Below are positions 43,906-52,322 of a DNA stretch of 64,000 nt, in pieces (position 1 is the first letter of the stretch; every line of letters begins with the position of its first letter). The position numbers and the translations under genes are program-made. Source of the DNA: Candidatus Bipolaricaulota bacterium (GTDB lineage Bacteria; Bipolaricaulota; Bipolaricaulia; Bipolaricaulales; Bipolaricaulaceae); contig JANXBC010000001.1 of assembly GCA_025060555.1 (NCBI GenBank), forward strand, positions 1 through 64,000, written 5' to 3'. A model generated the notes under the pieces. That model was given only the letters and a program-made list of their open reading frames with translations. It had not been told where the DNA came from and did not search any database.

Positions 43906-44602
43906 TTCAGCGCACATCCTGTTGGTCCAGAAATGGCTGGGGTTAGAGGAACCGGGCACACTACTTGTGGCCTTCCTCCATTTGGGCACGCTTCTTGCCC
44001 TCGCAGCTTGGTTTTGTCGGGATCTCCTTTGGTTATCCCAAGCCCTAAGACCCCAGGGACGGCCGGCGCGCGCGTATTTATTGCGCTTAGCGGTCGGCTT
44101 GTTCCCTCTTTTCCTTGCCTACCTGGTTTTACGTGGAAAGCTAGGACAAGTTTTTTCCAACCCTAGGCTCGCAGCATGCCTTCTTTTTGTGACGGCGGGG
44201 CTCCTTTTCCTCGCGGACCGTGTACGGCAGGGAAGCGTCCGTTTTCCCACTTATCTGCAGGCCGGAGCAATCGGCCTGGCACAAGCTTTAGCAGTGCTAC
44301 CGGGCATTTCTCGAGCAGGAGCCACGGTGGCCACCGGAATTTTCTTTGGCCTTGCCTACGAAGAAGCGTTTCGTTTTTCCTTCCTTTTGGGAATCCCCAC
44401 GCTCTTGGGAGCGGCTATTTTTGCGCTCCTGGAGCGTGGAAGTCCCGAAAGCTGGTTGGGATTATTGCTTGGCACTTCTTCTGCCTTTCTTTCCGGTGTT
44501 GTGAGTCTCAGCGTTTTTCGGCTTGCTCTCTCCCGCCGAAAACTTTGGCCATTTGGCCTCTACTGCCTCCTTTTGGGAACTGTCGGCCTGATCCTCATTT
44601 GA
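43844..44602 (+). CDS. uppP: Undecaprenyl-diphosphatase
   Basis: A 252-residue polytopic membrane enzyme (BacA/UppP family) that recycles undecaprenyl pyrophosphate to the monophosphate for cell-wall synthesis; overexpression in other bacteria gives bacitracin resistance. The two signature motifs are GLTEFLPVSSSAH (12-24) and LPGISRAGATVATG (about 148-161). GGGAGCACGAGG precedes the ATG, which lies 62 bases inside the preceding gene. Confidence 0.94.
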   Translation: MLRYVFLGLVQGLTEFLPVSSSAHILLVQKWLGLEEPGTLLVAFLHLGTLLALAAWFCRDLLWLSQALRPQGRPARAYLLRLAVGLFPLFLAYLVLRGKLGQVFSNPRLAACLLFVTAGLLFLADRVRQGSVRFPTYLQAGAIGLAQALAVLPGISRAGATVATGIFFGLAYEEAFRFSFLLGIPTLLGAAIFALLERGSPESWLGLLLGTSSAFLSGVVSLSVFRLALSRRKLWPFGLYCLLLGTVGLILI

Positions 44603-44713
44603 TCTGAGAGACGAGTGTCCCACAAACCAGGCCGCCACTGGTCGTCCACATAACCCCCAACTCCCTTGGATACGCCCCAGCTTACCTTCTTGTGCGTGCG
44701 CGGAGGCGGCACA

Positions 44714-45637
44714 GTGCGTATGGTTATGCGTACGGCCGGCATCCTCTTAGGTCTTGTCTTTAGCATCCTCGGCAGCGGAAGCGAGTTTTTTGCTAATGGT
44801 CGGCCAGACTCCTCCGGATGGGTATGGCTTCGGATGGGCAATGGTCTAGCTCAATGGCAATTCTATGATATTGCTTGGGAAGGACAATTCCTCAATGTGG
44901 AACTTGTTTTGCAAACGCGCGGTTGGCAAATACCGCCACCCATTTCCCTTACCATCGCCCTTCAGTTCTCTACTTTCGGCGCGTCGCTAACGCGACGTGT
45001 TTGCCTTCAGCGCGTAGCCGAGGCCTCTGGGGTCATCCAATATTTTGGGCAAGTCGTCATCGCCCGACGGGACTTGAAATTTGGTTCATATCTGTGTATT
45101 CAGCTCTCAGAGGCCCCTCTTGGGGTGGAAGTTGGAGTCCATCCCTCTTCTTTACGCATCTTGGGAGAACATACGGGTTACTTAGGGCAAGGAAGCGCGG
45201 GCGGGGTAGGGGGGCCTTTGGTTGCCTCCCCACCTAAGGATGGGGGCAAAGGAGAGGCAGTGGTCTTTCCTGCGGCAAGCACGGTTGAGAGGAAGCTTCG
45301 GGAATGCGTGGGGATGGAAGATGCCCCCTATGTGAGTCCCGGAAGGTATTTGGGTGAGCTTGGCTGGCCGGGCCCGGGCTCTAGTGTGGACTGTCGGGAC
45401 TGGTTGCGCGTGAACCTCAATACCGGACACGTTCTGGAAGTATTGATAAATACCCCAAGAACTGTGAACCTGTGGCTTCTCAATCCGTGGGGGCAAGAGG
45501 TGGGGCGGGTAAGCGGTTTTGGGAAGATCGGGCTCACCTACCAAGCCACGGCCCGGGGCGTCTATTGGGTATGCATTTCCGTAACCGAGAGCCCCCCTTC
45601 TTTTACTTACACCCTCGACCTTTCCATCCACCGTTAA
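44714..45637 (+). CDS. Secreted protein of unknown function with C-terminal PPC-like domain
   Basis: About 307 residues from GTG 44714, preceded by GGAGGCGGCACA; a longer frame from 44666 exists but starts before this site. A signal-like MRMVMRTAGILLGLVFSILGSGS is followed by a beta-rich N-terminal half, a Gly/Pro-rich linker (GQGSAGGVGGP) and a C-terminal beta domain (VNLNTGHVLEVLINTPRTVNLWLLNPWG to SFTYTLDLSIHR) that resembles bacterial pre-peptidase domains. No enzyme motif is seen. It lies between uppP and birA. Confidence 0.6.
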   Translation: MRMVMRTAGILLGLVFSILGSGSEFFANGRPDSSGWVWLRMGNGLAQWQFYDIAWEGQFLNVELVLQTRGWQIPPPISLTIALQFSTFGASLTRRVCLQRVAEASGVIQYFGQVVIARRDLKFGSYLCIQLSEAPLGVEVGVHPSSLRILGEHTGYLGQGSAGGVGGPLVASPPKDGGKGEAVVFPAASTVERKLRECVGMEDAPYVSPGRYLGELGWPGPGSSVDCRDWLRVNLNTGHVLEVLINTPRTVNLWLLNPWGQEVGRVSGFGKIGLTYQATARGVYWVCISVTESPPSFTYTLDLSIHR

Positions 45638-45646
45638 ACTTGGGAA

Positions 45647-46516
45647 GTGAACCCTGAAGCTCTCCTCTGTTTACTTCCTGAGGGCGTAGAACCTTGGGAA
45701 GACCTGGTGCGCAGGACTGGGCTTCCATTGCCCACACTTCAAGAAGTTGTTTCTTATCTGCAGAAACAAGGTTTTCCAGTGCTAAAAGAGGAGAAAGGCG
45801 CAGGTATTGCCCCCGGCAGTCTCGCTCCACAACACTTTTTGCCGCGGCTCCGGGGAAAATTCGGTCGCCATTATCGATACCTCGGGGTAGTCAGCAGCAC
45901 TCAAGACGTGCTAAGGGAGTGGGCGGGCGCGGCACCTGGCGCAGTGGTTGCTGCGGAACAACAAACGTGTGGGCGCGGCCGCCTGGGCCGCCGTTGGGAA
46001 AGCCCCCCGGGTAACCTTTATTTCTCGGTGCTGCTCACTACTGAAGTGGACTCCCTTCTTCCCTTGCGGGCGGGGGTGGCGCTGCGTGAGGCCGCCTGCG
46101 TAGGGAAGCTGAAGTGGCCCAACGATCTTTTGGCTCCCGATGGGCGAAAACTCGCGGGCATACTCATCGAGCGCTGCGGAGAGCGCGTCCTTTTAGGGGT
46201 AGGAATAAACGTAGAGGTCGCGCCTTTTCCCACGGCCGCAGCATTGAGCGAATTTCGTGAGGTCCATCGCGCCCAACTCTTGGCGGACTTCCTTTGGGCT
46301 TTAGAGGAATGGCTGGCAGAGAAGCCAGAACTTGTCCTCACTACGTGGAAGGAAGCGAACGCCACGCTGGGAAAGCCGTTGCGGGTGCGGGTTGGGGAAA
46401 AAGTGGTGGAGGGGGTAGGGGTAGACATAGGTCCAAGGGGTGAACTTCTCCTCCGCACTTCAGATGGCGTGTGCGCTGTCCATGCTGGGGAAATAGAAAC
46501 TGTCAACCCCGGTTGA
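45647..46516 (+). CDS. birA: Biotin-[acetyl-CoA-carboxylase] ligase / biotin regulator
   Basis: 289 residues from GTG 45647. The N-terminal 60 residues look like a small helix-turn-helix (GLPLPTLQEVVSYLQKQGFPV). The ligase core has EQQTCGRGRLGRRW (biotinyl-adenylate loop), NLYFSVLL, LKWPNDLL and GRKLAGILIE, then a C-terminal SH3-like domain (LGKPLRVRVGEKVVEGVGVDI). The family attaches biotin to carboxylase carrier proteins, and with the N-terminal domain may repress biotin genes. The end converges on the minus-strand gene at 46503, overlapping by 14 bases. Confidence 0.93.
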   Translation: MNPEALLCLLPEGVEPWEDLVRRTGLPLPTLQEVVSYLQKQGFPVLKEEKGAGIAPGSLAPQHFLPRLRGKFGRHYRYLGVVSSTQDVLREWAGAAPGAVVAAEQQTCGRGRLGRRWESPPGNLYFSVLLTTEVDSLLPLRAGVALREAACVGKLKWPNDLLAPDGRKLAGILIERCGERVLLGVGINVEVAPFPTAAALSEFREVHRAQLLADFLWALEEWLAEKPELVLTTWKEANATLGKPLRVRVGEKVVEGVGVDIGPRGELLLRTSDGVCAVHAGEIETVNPG

Positions 46517-46952
46517 CAATGTAAAAGATGCCGAGATAGGCCAGGGAGAGGCGCAATGCGGAGGCGCTAGCCATAGCTAGGGCGAAGGCCCAAGGCCGAC
46601 GGTTGAACATGGCAAGGACATAGGTCACTACGGTATCTGGAAAGCCCGGGATGAGGAGCAGAAAAAACAGGGCCGGCGCACCCAACCGGTTCACCCACCG
46701 CTCGGTTCGTATAACCCATCTTTGAATGCGCTTGTCTTTTTCCCGCCAAGCTCGCAGTTTCTGCCAGCTTTTGACCTTAGCGCCCAAAAAGAAAAGGAGA
46801 TATGCGCCCAAAGCTCTCCCAGCTGCGGCTACGGTGATGACCGCCCAACCGGGAGCCGTAGCCACCGCTCCCAACACAAGTTCCTGTGGGGTGGGCAAGG
46901 CGATCACTGTACCCGCAGCGTAGAGGAAGACGAGGAAAAGGGCGAAGGCCAT
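46503..46952 (-). CDS. VTT/SNARE-associated-like small membrane protein
   Basis: A 149-residue protein with four or so hydrophobic segments. TPQELVLGAVATAPGWAVITVAAAGRALGAYLLFFLGAK and LLLIPGFPDTVVTYVLAMF match the pattern of the DedA/SNARE-associated family, though it is shorter than most. The start overlaps nothing but sits four bases after the end of the glycosylase gene, with GATGAGGC as the weak ribosome-binding site. Function unknown; envelope homeostasis is typical of relatives. Confidence 0.7.
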   Translation of the reverse strand: MAFALFLVFLYAAGTVIALPTPQELVLGAVATAPGWAVITVAAAGRALGAYLLFFLGAKVKSWQKLRAWREKDKRIQRWVIRTERWVNRLGAPALFFLLLIPGFPDTVVTYVLAMFNRRPWAFALAMASASALRLSLAYLGIFYIVNRG

Positions 46953-46955
46953 GCC

Positions 46956-47777
46956 TCATCTGCTTGGCTGGCTCACATTCTGGCACCGCGGACAGTAATT
47001 GGTGCGCTGGCCTTCGGCTAAAACCTCCCCAATAGGGGTCCCGCACACACGGCAAGGCGCGCCAGCCCGACCGTGAACATAAAGGAAATCCCTGACCTCT
47101 TTGTCGAACAAATTTCCACCTACGCGTGCCTTTATCTCCCGGATCGCCCAAAGCAACGTGTCCGGAATCGCTCGCCAAAGAGTTTCCAGTTCGGCATCAC
47201 TCAGGGTATGAACATAGCGAAACGGGGATATCTTCGCGCGAAACAATATTTCATCAGCGTAGGCATTGCCTATCCCGGCTATTACAGATTGGTCCATAAT
47301 GATTTTTTTGACCATCCGGCGCTTGCCACGTAGGGCCCGGGCAAAACTCTCCAAGGTGAACTCCGCGGACAGCGGCTCAGGCCCCAATTTCTGCAGGGCC
47401 TCGGCTTGCGCGAGGTCTTGTACTAGCCACACCGCCGCGATCTGAACAGTTCCAGGCTCGATGAGGCGGAGGTCCGTCGTGTCATCAAAAGAAATGAACA
47501 TAGTTGTAGCTTTGGTCACCTCATAGTGGGACGGGCCATGCCAAAGCCAAGCGTAGCGCATGAGATGAACGATAAGATAAACGTTGTCAAAATGGAAAAG
47601 CAAATGCTTGCCGCGGCGAGTGAGGTCGCGGAGACTTTGCCCACGGATAGGCGACAAATCTTGCGGGCCAACCTGGACCAGGCTTGGCCGACGCACTCCC
47701 ACGGAGAGAACCGCCCGGCCAAGGAGCCGGGCGGCCAAATTCTCCCTAATTACCTCAAGGTCCGGAAGTTCCGGCAC
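46956..47777 (-). CDS. mutM: Fpg/Nei-family DNA glycosylase
   Basis: 273 residues from GTG 47777, one base after the upstream stop. The mature N-terminus PELPDLEVIRENL has the catalytic proline and glutamate, but residue 6 is aspartate where classic MutM has glutamate. The conserved lysine is in RRGKHLLF, the helix-two-turn-helix is DQSVIAGIGNAYADEILF, and the zinc finger has CRVCGTP and NYCPRCQ. The segment LIVHLMRYAWLW replaces the usual MutM HLRMTG region, so substrate preference (8-oxoG versus Nei-type lesions) is uncertain. Confidence 0.88.
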   Translation of the reverse strand: MPELPDLEVIRENLAARLLGRAVLSVGVRRPSLVQVGPQDLSPIRGQSLRDLTRRGKHLLFHFDNVYLIVHLMRYAWLWHGPSHYEVTKATTMFISFDDTTDLRLIEPGTVQIAAVWLVQDLAQAEALQKLGPEPLSAEFTLESFARALRGKRRMVKKIIMDQSVIAGIGNAYADEILFRAKISPFRYVHTLSDAELETLWRAIPDTLLWAIREIKARVGGNLFDKEVRDFLYVHGRAGAPCRVCGTPIGEVLAEGQRTNYCPRCQNVSQPSR

Positions 47778-48368
47778 TTATGGTTCGCCCACACCTAGAT
47801 AGATCGTCACCCCGCATGGCCCTACACACGAGGGCGCACACGGGGCCACGCATGTTGGGCAGCGGTATAGCTTTATGTAGGGCGAGCACCAGGAAACCGC
47901 GCAAGGCTTAGAAGAAAGGCCCCAACAACCGAAGAAGAAAAATGGGAAGCAACAAGAGCACGGCTGGCAACACTCAGACTTGGCCACAATCTTCACGGTG
48001 TTCTGGTATTCGCCGGTAGTGGTCACGACGATGATCTTGTAATAGCCCGGCGCAACGGGATTGCCTAGCGTATCCACTTGCTTCCACACCCATTTTCCCG
48101 GTGCCACCGGAGCAGGGAAAATCTCTTGGTACACGACGTTTCCATCCTGGGTTACCACGCGCCAGCCTGTCACCTGGAGCTTGAGATCACAACAGGAACA
48201 ACAAAAGTACCAAGGGACAACAAGCTCAAAGCAGATCTCCTCGCCCTGCCAAAAAGCCGTATAGCATGAGGGTTCCGTAGCGGGCGCGGCACAGGAAGTA
48301 CACGACTGTCCGGCGGCCAAAAGCCCGAATACCCCTATCCCTAAAATCAACGCCACCGCTCTCTTCAT
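47778..48368 (-). CDS. Cysteine-rich secreted protein of unknown function
   Basis: About 196 residues from ATG 48368, with AGGAGG eight bases upstream. The start region MKRAVALILGIGVFGLLAAG is a signal peptide. The mature part has about 21 cysteines, in clusters such as CCSCC, CCQPCSCC, CPTCVAPCAPSC, and a central beta-sandwich-like stretch (LKLQVTGWRVVTQDGNVVY, APGYYKIIVVTTTGEYQNTVKI) like FlgD-type Ig domains. It has its own promoter-like sequence. Metal binding or disulfide cross-linking at the surface is possible. I know no named family. Confidence 0.65.
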   Translation of the reverse strand: MKRAVALILGIGVFGLLAAGQSCTSCAAPATEPSCYTAFWQGEEICFELVVPWYFCCSCCDLKLQVTGWRVVTQDGNVVYQEIFPAPVAPGKWVWKQVDTLGNPVAPGYYKIIVVTTTGEYQNTVKIVAKSECCQPCSCCFPFFFFGCWGLSSKPCAVSWCSPYIKLYRCPTCVAPCAPSCVGPCGVTIYLGVGEP

Positions 48369-48430
48369 GCCCAGCACCTCCTCACCCTAGTTTTACACCC
48401 CAAAACATCCGCGAGTTTCATACCGAACAC

Positions 48431-48458
48431 ATGCTATGCAAGAAAGGGCCAAGGTCAA
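48431..48458 (-). promoter_or_regulatory. Candidate promoter of the cysteine-rich protein gene
   Basis: Minus strand TTGACC (48458-48453), 16 bases, TAGCAT (48436-48431), with TGC before the -10. About 60 bases of leader follow to the ATG at 48368. Confidence 0.5.
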
Positions 48459-48468
48459 GTAGCGCGCA

Positions 48469-49440
48469 TTACATAAGCCAGGCCTCGGGATTGACCAACG
48501 TAGGGGGACGCTCCCCCCGAAAGAAAGCCAACACGTTGTCCACCGCGAGTGCAGCCATGCGCCGCCGCGTGGTCCAGGTGGCTGAGCCAATATGCGGGGT
48601 AAGCACAACATTGGGTAACAGGAGAAGGTCGGGATGAACCTGAGGCTCGTGTTCGAACACATCTAGGCCAGCGCCGAGGATCCGTCCCTCTTTTAGGGCC
48701 CGTGCCAATGCTTCTTCGTCCACTACTGGCCCACGCGCAATGTTCACTAAAATCGCATCCCGCTTCATGAAAGAAAGCTCGCGCTCACCGATGAGGTGAC
48801 GAGTATCAGAGGTGAGTGGCACACAAAGGACGACGAAGTCGCTTGCCGAAAGGAGTTCAGCGAGGGGGGTAAAACGGGCGCCCAGTTCCTCTTCAACCTC
48901 CGGTTTAGGTGTTCGCGCGTGGTAAAGAACGGTCATGCCAAAACCTTTAGCCCTCCGGGCAATAGCCTGCCCAATCCGGCCAAATCCGATGATTCCCATG
49001 GTCTTTCCGTACACATCCACCCCGAGGTGCTTGGAGATGAAGGTCCAACCGAGGAAACCCTCACGGCGCAAATCCTGATCAGCTTCAACAATGCGCCGAG
49101 CCACCGCCAAAAGCAGAGCCCAGGCGAGATCAGCTGTGGCTTCTGTAAGCACGTCCGGGGTGTTCGTTACCAGTATTTTTCTGCGCGTAGCCGCAGCTAC
49201 ATCAATATTATCCACTCCTACTCCGAGGTTGGCGATGATCTTAAGCGCGGCAAGCCGGGCAATGGTGTCCACGTCAATGCGTAGCGAGAGGGGGATGACG
49301 AGTGCTTCCGCATCGCTTGCGTACTTCACCACCGCGGCCTTATCCCCTCCCTCCTCATGAACGGTCACCAAGTGACCGGCGGCGCAGAGGCGCGCTACCT
49401 CTTCGGGGAAGAACTTCGTCATAATCGCCACTTTGCTCAT
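48469..49440 (-). CDS. D-2-hydroxyacid dehydrogenase (glyoxylate/hydroxypyruvate reductase-like)
   Basis: A 323-residue NAD(P)-dependent enzyme. The nucleotide fold has GKTMGIIGFGRIGQAIARRAKGFGM. The catalytic residues are read from NIARGPVVDE (Arg), DVFEHEP (Glu) and TPHIGSAT (His). The spacing and N-terminal NLGVGVDNIDV fit the GyaR/GhrB branch of the family, which reduces glyoxylate or hydroxypyruvate; phosphoglycerate dehydrogenase is less likely because the C-terminal regulatory domain is absent. It ends 100 bases before the cysteine-rich protein gene. Confidence 0.9.
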   Translation of the reverse strand: MSKVAIMTKFFPEEVARLCAAGHLVTVHEEGGDKAAVVKYASDAEALVIPLSLRIDVDTIARLAALKIIANLGVGVDNIDVAAATRRKILVTNTPDVLTEATADLAWALLLAVARRIVEADQDLRREGFLGWTFISKHLGVDVYGKTMGIIGFGRIGQAIARRAKGFGMTVLYHARTPKPEVEEELGARFTPLAELLSASDFVVLCVPLTSDTRHLIGERELSFMKRDAILVNIARGPVVDEEALARALKEGRILGAGLDVFEHEPQVHPDLLLLPNVVLTPHIGSATWTTRRRMAALAVDNVLAFFRGERPPTLVNPEAWLM

Positions 49441-49460
49441 CTTGCCTCCTTATCCTGAGT

Positions 49461-50363
49461 CTACCCGCCATAGCGGAGAAGAAAGAGAGTGAGGGATATA
49501 GTAACCAGGGCAAAGACTGTAGAAAGAAGTAGGACTGCAGCGGCAAAATCGGGTCGGCGCTTATATTGACTAGCCAAAATGTAGGCGTTGACCGCACTTG
49601 GAACGCTGCCTTCAACCACAAGGGCTTTTCGCACCATAGAGGCTACAGGGACAACGTAGGCTAAGCCCCAAGCAAGGGCGGAAGCCAAGATCAAACGAAG
49701 CCAGGCTGCTAAGACCGCAGGTCTGGCAAGGTTTCGCATGTTTGTGCACGAAAGCTCTAGGCCAAGCACAAGGAGGAATATGGGGATTGCGGCTTGGGAG
49801 AGGAGGGCAGAAGCGCGGGCCAAAACCGCTGGCCACACATGCGTTACTTTCGCAATTAGGGCGAGCAAGATCGCATAAGGCCAAGGTACAGTCAAAATGC
49901 CACGCAAGAACTCTCCTGGCGTAGGGCGCTCCTCCCAACCAGCGATGCCCACCCCCAAGGTGGCAAGGAGAACAGTGTTTGTGGCCAAGAAAATAACACC
50001 AACGTCTAGGGTTCCCTGACCGTAAGCAAAAACGAGGATGGGCAGGCCGAAATTTCCGCAATTACCAAAGGTAAGAAGCAGGCTTGTTGCCCGTTGCGCG
50101 TTGCGATCGGTGGGGAAAAGCATGCGTCCCACTGGCAAGGAAAGCAAGAACATCAGCCCGTAGTGGGCAAAAACGAAAAGGGCGACCAAACCAGCCTCCC
50201 GCATGGGCAGCTGGGCTGTGCGCAAACTCTCAAAGATGAGGGCCGGGGAGAGGATCCAAAAGCTGACCGCCGTAAATGGCTGGGCGGGAATTTTCCCAAA
50301 ACGACCTAAGCAATAGCCAATGCCCATGAGAAGGAGGGTTGGCCCGATGACCTCCGTGATCAC
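49461..50363 (-). CDS. AEC (auxin efflux carrier) family transporter
   Basis: A 300-residue membrane protein with about ten hydrophobic segments, FGNCGNFGLPILVFAYG near residue 100, and a late VVEGSVPSAVNAYILASQY, both typical of AEC-family carriers (malate/malonate-type in bacteria). It starts at GTG 50363, 20 bases upstream of the dehydrogenase gene on the same strand, so organic-acid exchange linked to that enzyme is plausible but unproven. Confidence 0.85.
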   Translation of the reverse strand: MITEVIGPTLLLMGIGYCLGRFGKIPAQPFTAVSFWILSPALIFESLRTAQLPMREAGLVALFVFAHYGLMFLLSLPVGRMLFPTDRNAQRATSLLLTFGNCGNFGLPILVFAYGQGTLDVGVIFLATNTVLLATLGVGIAGWEERPTPGEFLRGILTVPWPYAILLALIAKVTHVWPAVLARASALLSQAAIPIFLLVLGLELSCTNMRNLARPAVLAAWLRLILASALAWGLAYVVPVASMVRKALVVEGSVPSAVNAYILASQYKRRPDFAAAVLLLSTVFALVTISLTLFLLRYGG

Positions 50364-50394
50364 AGGTCAAGCCTACACGGCGGGCGTGGACTTT

Positions 50395-50400
50395 TACAAT
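50395..50400 (+). promoter_or_regulatory. Candidate -10 box (TACAAT) before the THEP1-like gene
   Basis: TACAAT ends eight bases before the ATG at 50409. No convincing -35 hexamer is seen in the 45-base divergent gap. Confidence 0.35.
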
Positions 50401-50408
50401 TCGGACTG

Positions 50409-50921
50409 ATGAAGATCGGGATCACCGGTTATCCAGGTGTGGGGAAGACGACTTTGGTCAAACGAGTGCTGGAGGCTGTGCCCCTCAAAGGTGGGGGAAT
50501 GATCACCGAGGAGATTCGGAAATGTGGATATCGTGTGGGTTTTCTTGTGCGGGATATTGCCACTGGTCAAGAGGGGTACCTCGCCCACCTCCATCACTGT
50601 GATGGGCCGGAATTTGGGAAGTATCGCCTGTGCTTACGCGACCTCGAGGAGGTTGGCGCAGCGGCTATCGAGCGCGCCGTGGAGGAGGCGGAACTCATTG
50701 TGATCGACGAGGTGGGCCCCATGGAGTTGAAATCACCACGTTTCATTTCCGCGGTGGAAAAAGCTCTGGCTAGCAAAAAACATCTCCTTATCACCGTGCA
50801 CCGCGCCTCCAACCACTCTCTAGCTTACCGTGTTCGCCATGAGGTGGACCTTTTGATTCGGCTCACGAAAACTAACCGCGAGGAAAAAATTCACGAGGTC
50901 ATCAGGCTTCTTTCAGGCTGA
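50409..50921 (+). CDS. THEP1-like nucleoside-triphosphatase
   Basis: A 170-residue P-loop NTPase. Walker A GYPGVGKT (7-14), GGGMITEEIRKCGYRVGFLVRDI, Walker B LIVIDEVGPMELKSP, and a final THRAS-like ITVHRASNH are the pattern of the THEP1/NTPase_1 family, which hydrolyses NTPs, possibly with nucleotide-kinase activity. No Shine-Dalgarno; TACAAT at 50395-50400 ends eight bases before the ATG, so the message is probably leaderless. Divergent from the AEC gene with only 45 bases between. Confidence 0.88.
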   Translation: MKIGITGYPGVGKTTLVKRVLEAVPLKGGGMITEEIRKCGYRVGFLVRDIATGQEGYLAHLHHCDGPEFGKYRLCLRDLEEVGAAAIERAVEEAELIVIDEVGPMELKSPRFISAVEKALASKKHLLITVHRASNHSLAYRVRHEVDLLIRLTKTNREEKIHEVIRLLSG

Positions 50922-51333
50922 GCCCAACCGGGCCAGGAAGGCCATGAAACTCTTGCCGAGTTAGCGAAAGACAGGGTTTGGGATCAGGTTAAATGGGCTT
51001 AGGCAAGTGCATGGCGATCTATACTCTCTACGGCGCACAGGTGAAGCCGCGCTAAATTATGGTAACCCTAGTCTCAGGCTTATCGGCTAAGTTGTCCCCA
51101 ATCCCTTGGGTGTAGTAAGGCTCCCGTTGGGAAAACGTTACCGAAACTTTCGCGATAAAGTGCGACAACACATGGAATGGAGCGGCCAATGAACACACTG
51201 CTGCTAAGCGCAGCCGCTGCCTAAAGTGAAATGTTTAGCATGCGAATTCCGCGCGAAGATCAAGGGTCAAAAAAACACCCTTTTAAGGCGATTTGTCAAG
51301 CTAGGGCCATTTATTTATCTTTGTACTTAAGAG
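50922..51333. other. 412-bp region without a supported gene
   Basis: Stop codons are frequent on both strands and no RNA gene, riboswitch core or long repeat is recognisable. Its right end holds a possible promoter for the glycosyltransferase gene: TTGTCA (51293-51298), 16 bases, TTATCT (51315-51320), leaving only about seven transcribed bases before the ATG at 51334. Confidence 0.5.
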
Positions 51334-52062
51334 ATGAGCACAGGTGCAACGCGGGTGACTGTTGTGGTCCCCGTGCTCAACGAAGAGGATTTCCTTGAAG
51401 AAACATTAAGATCTTTGCGTCACCAAACTTTTCGTGATTTTGAGTTAATCGTTGTAGACAACGGGAGCACCGATGCTAGCATAGACATCGCCCAACAATT
51501 TGCGGATAGGGTGGTCATTGAACCCCAAAAAGGGTATGACTTTGCGCTACATCGCGGCATTTTGGAAGCCCAAAGCCCACTGATCGCCCAAGCAGATGCG
51601 GATACGCTTTATCCACGTGACTGGCTCTCCAAAATGGTTCGGGCTTTGGACAATAGCGGAGTTGTATGTGCTTATGGTCCGTGGGCCTTTCGAGAAAATC
51701 CTAAATGGAGACGCCATTTGGAGTTAAGCCTTTGCTGGAGCACGCAGCTCATCACTCACCTTTTTGGGTTTCCCTTGGCTACGGGATGTAATATGGGATT
51801 TAGGCGAGAAGCATATTTCCGTGTCGGCGGTTATCCTGCCCTGAATCACCTTGCCGGTGCTGATACTAGACTTGGGTTGCGGCTACGACAGGTGGGCAAA
51901 GTCCGCTTTGTGCCAGACATGATAGCCTATACTTCAAACCGTGTGGTCAGGCAACAAGGGGTTTGGCGGCGCTGGGCATTGACGGTGAGGGTTTTGGTAG
52001 ACATCTTGATGCATCGGGATCAGGTAACCCTCGACCAATGGTACGATTGGAGGCGATCCTAA
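51334..52062 (+). CDS. Family 2 glycosyltransferase
   Basis: A 242-residue GT-A enzyme. TVVVPVLNEEDFLEETLRSL (8-27), VVDNGSTDAS and the nucleotide/metal-binding AQADADTLYP (about 87-96) define the GT2 fold; the acceptor-side region has ATGCNMGFRREAYFRVGGYP. There is no membrane segment. Likely role is transfer to a lipid or cell-surface glycan. It is the only + strand gene in this part and its start seems nearly leaderless. Confidence 0.88.
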   Translation: MSTGATRVTVVVPVLNEEDFLEETLRSLRHQTFRDFELIVVDNGSTDASIDIAQQFADRVVIEPQKGYDFALHRGILEAQSPLIAQADADTLYPRDWLSKMVRALDNSGVVCAYGPWAFRENPKWRRHLELSLCWSTQLITHLFGFPLATGCNMGFRREAYFRVGGYPALNHLAGADTRLGLRLRQVGKVRFVPDMIAYTSNRVVRQQGVWRRWALTVRVLVDILMHRDQVTLDQWYDWRRS

Positions 52063-52322
52063 AATTCCCGGTTAACGCTTGGCTTACGGTTACAATCACT
52101 GATCCGGCGCTGATCGCCCCGGCCTTGCATGCGTCTCTTTGTCGCCCAAAACTTTTCTCACCGCTTAGACCATGGGCCTGGCTGCTCTAAGTGCCTCTTG
52201 CGCCGCGTACTTAAAGAGTCCGTAGTGTTAAAAACGCAGAGAGGTTTCGCCGTGTGGAAACCCTTGGTTGCGTGCGCTTTCATGATAAGAAAGAGGCCGT
52301 TCCCAGAACGCTAATTCGTAAC
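52063..52322. other. 260-bp convergent intergenic region
   Basis: Between the glycosyltransferase gene and the convergent plsC-like gene. No supported gene, and no hairpin with a T run that I would call a terminator. Confidence 0.5.

Noticed and set aside
50922..51333. Decayed gene or RNA in the longest gap
   Set aside because: Stops in all frames, no tRNA-like arms or conserved RNA motifs, only a weak small hairpin; nothing beyond a possible promoter is supportable.
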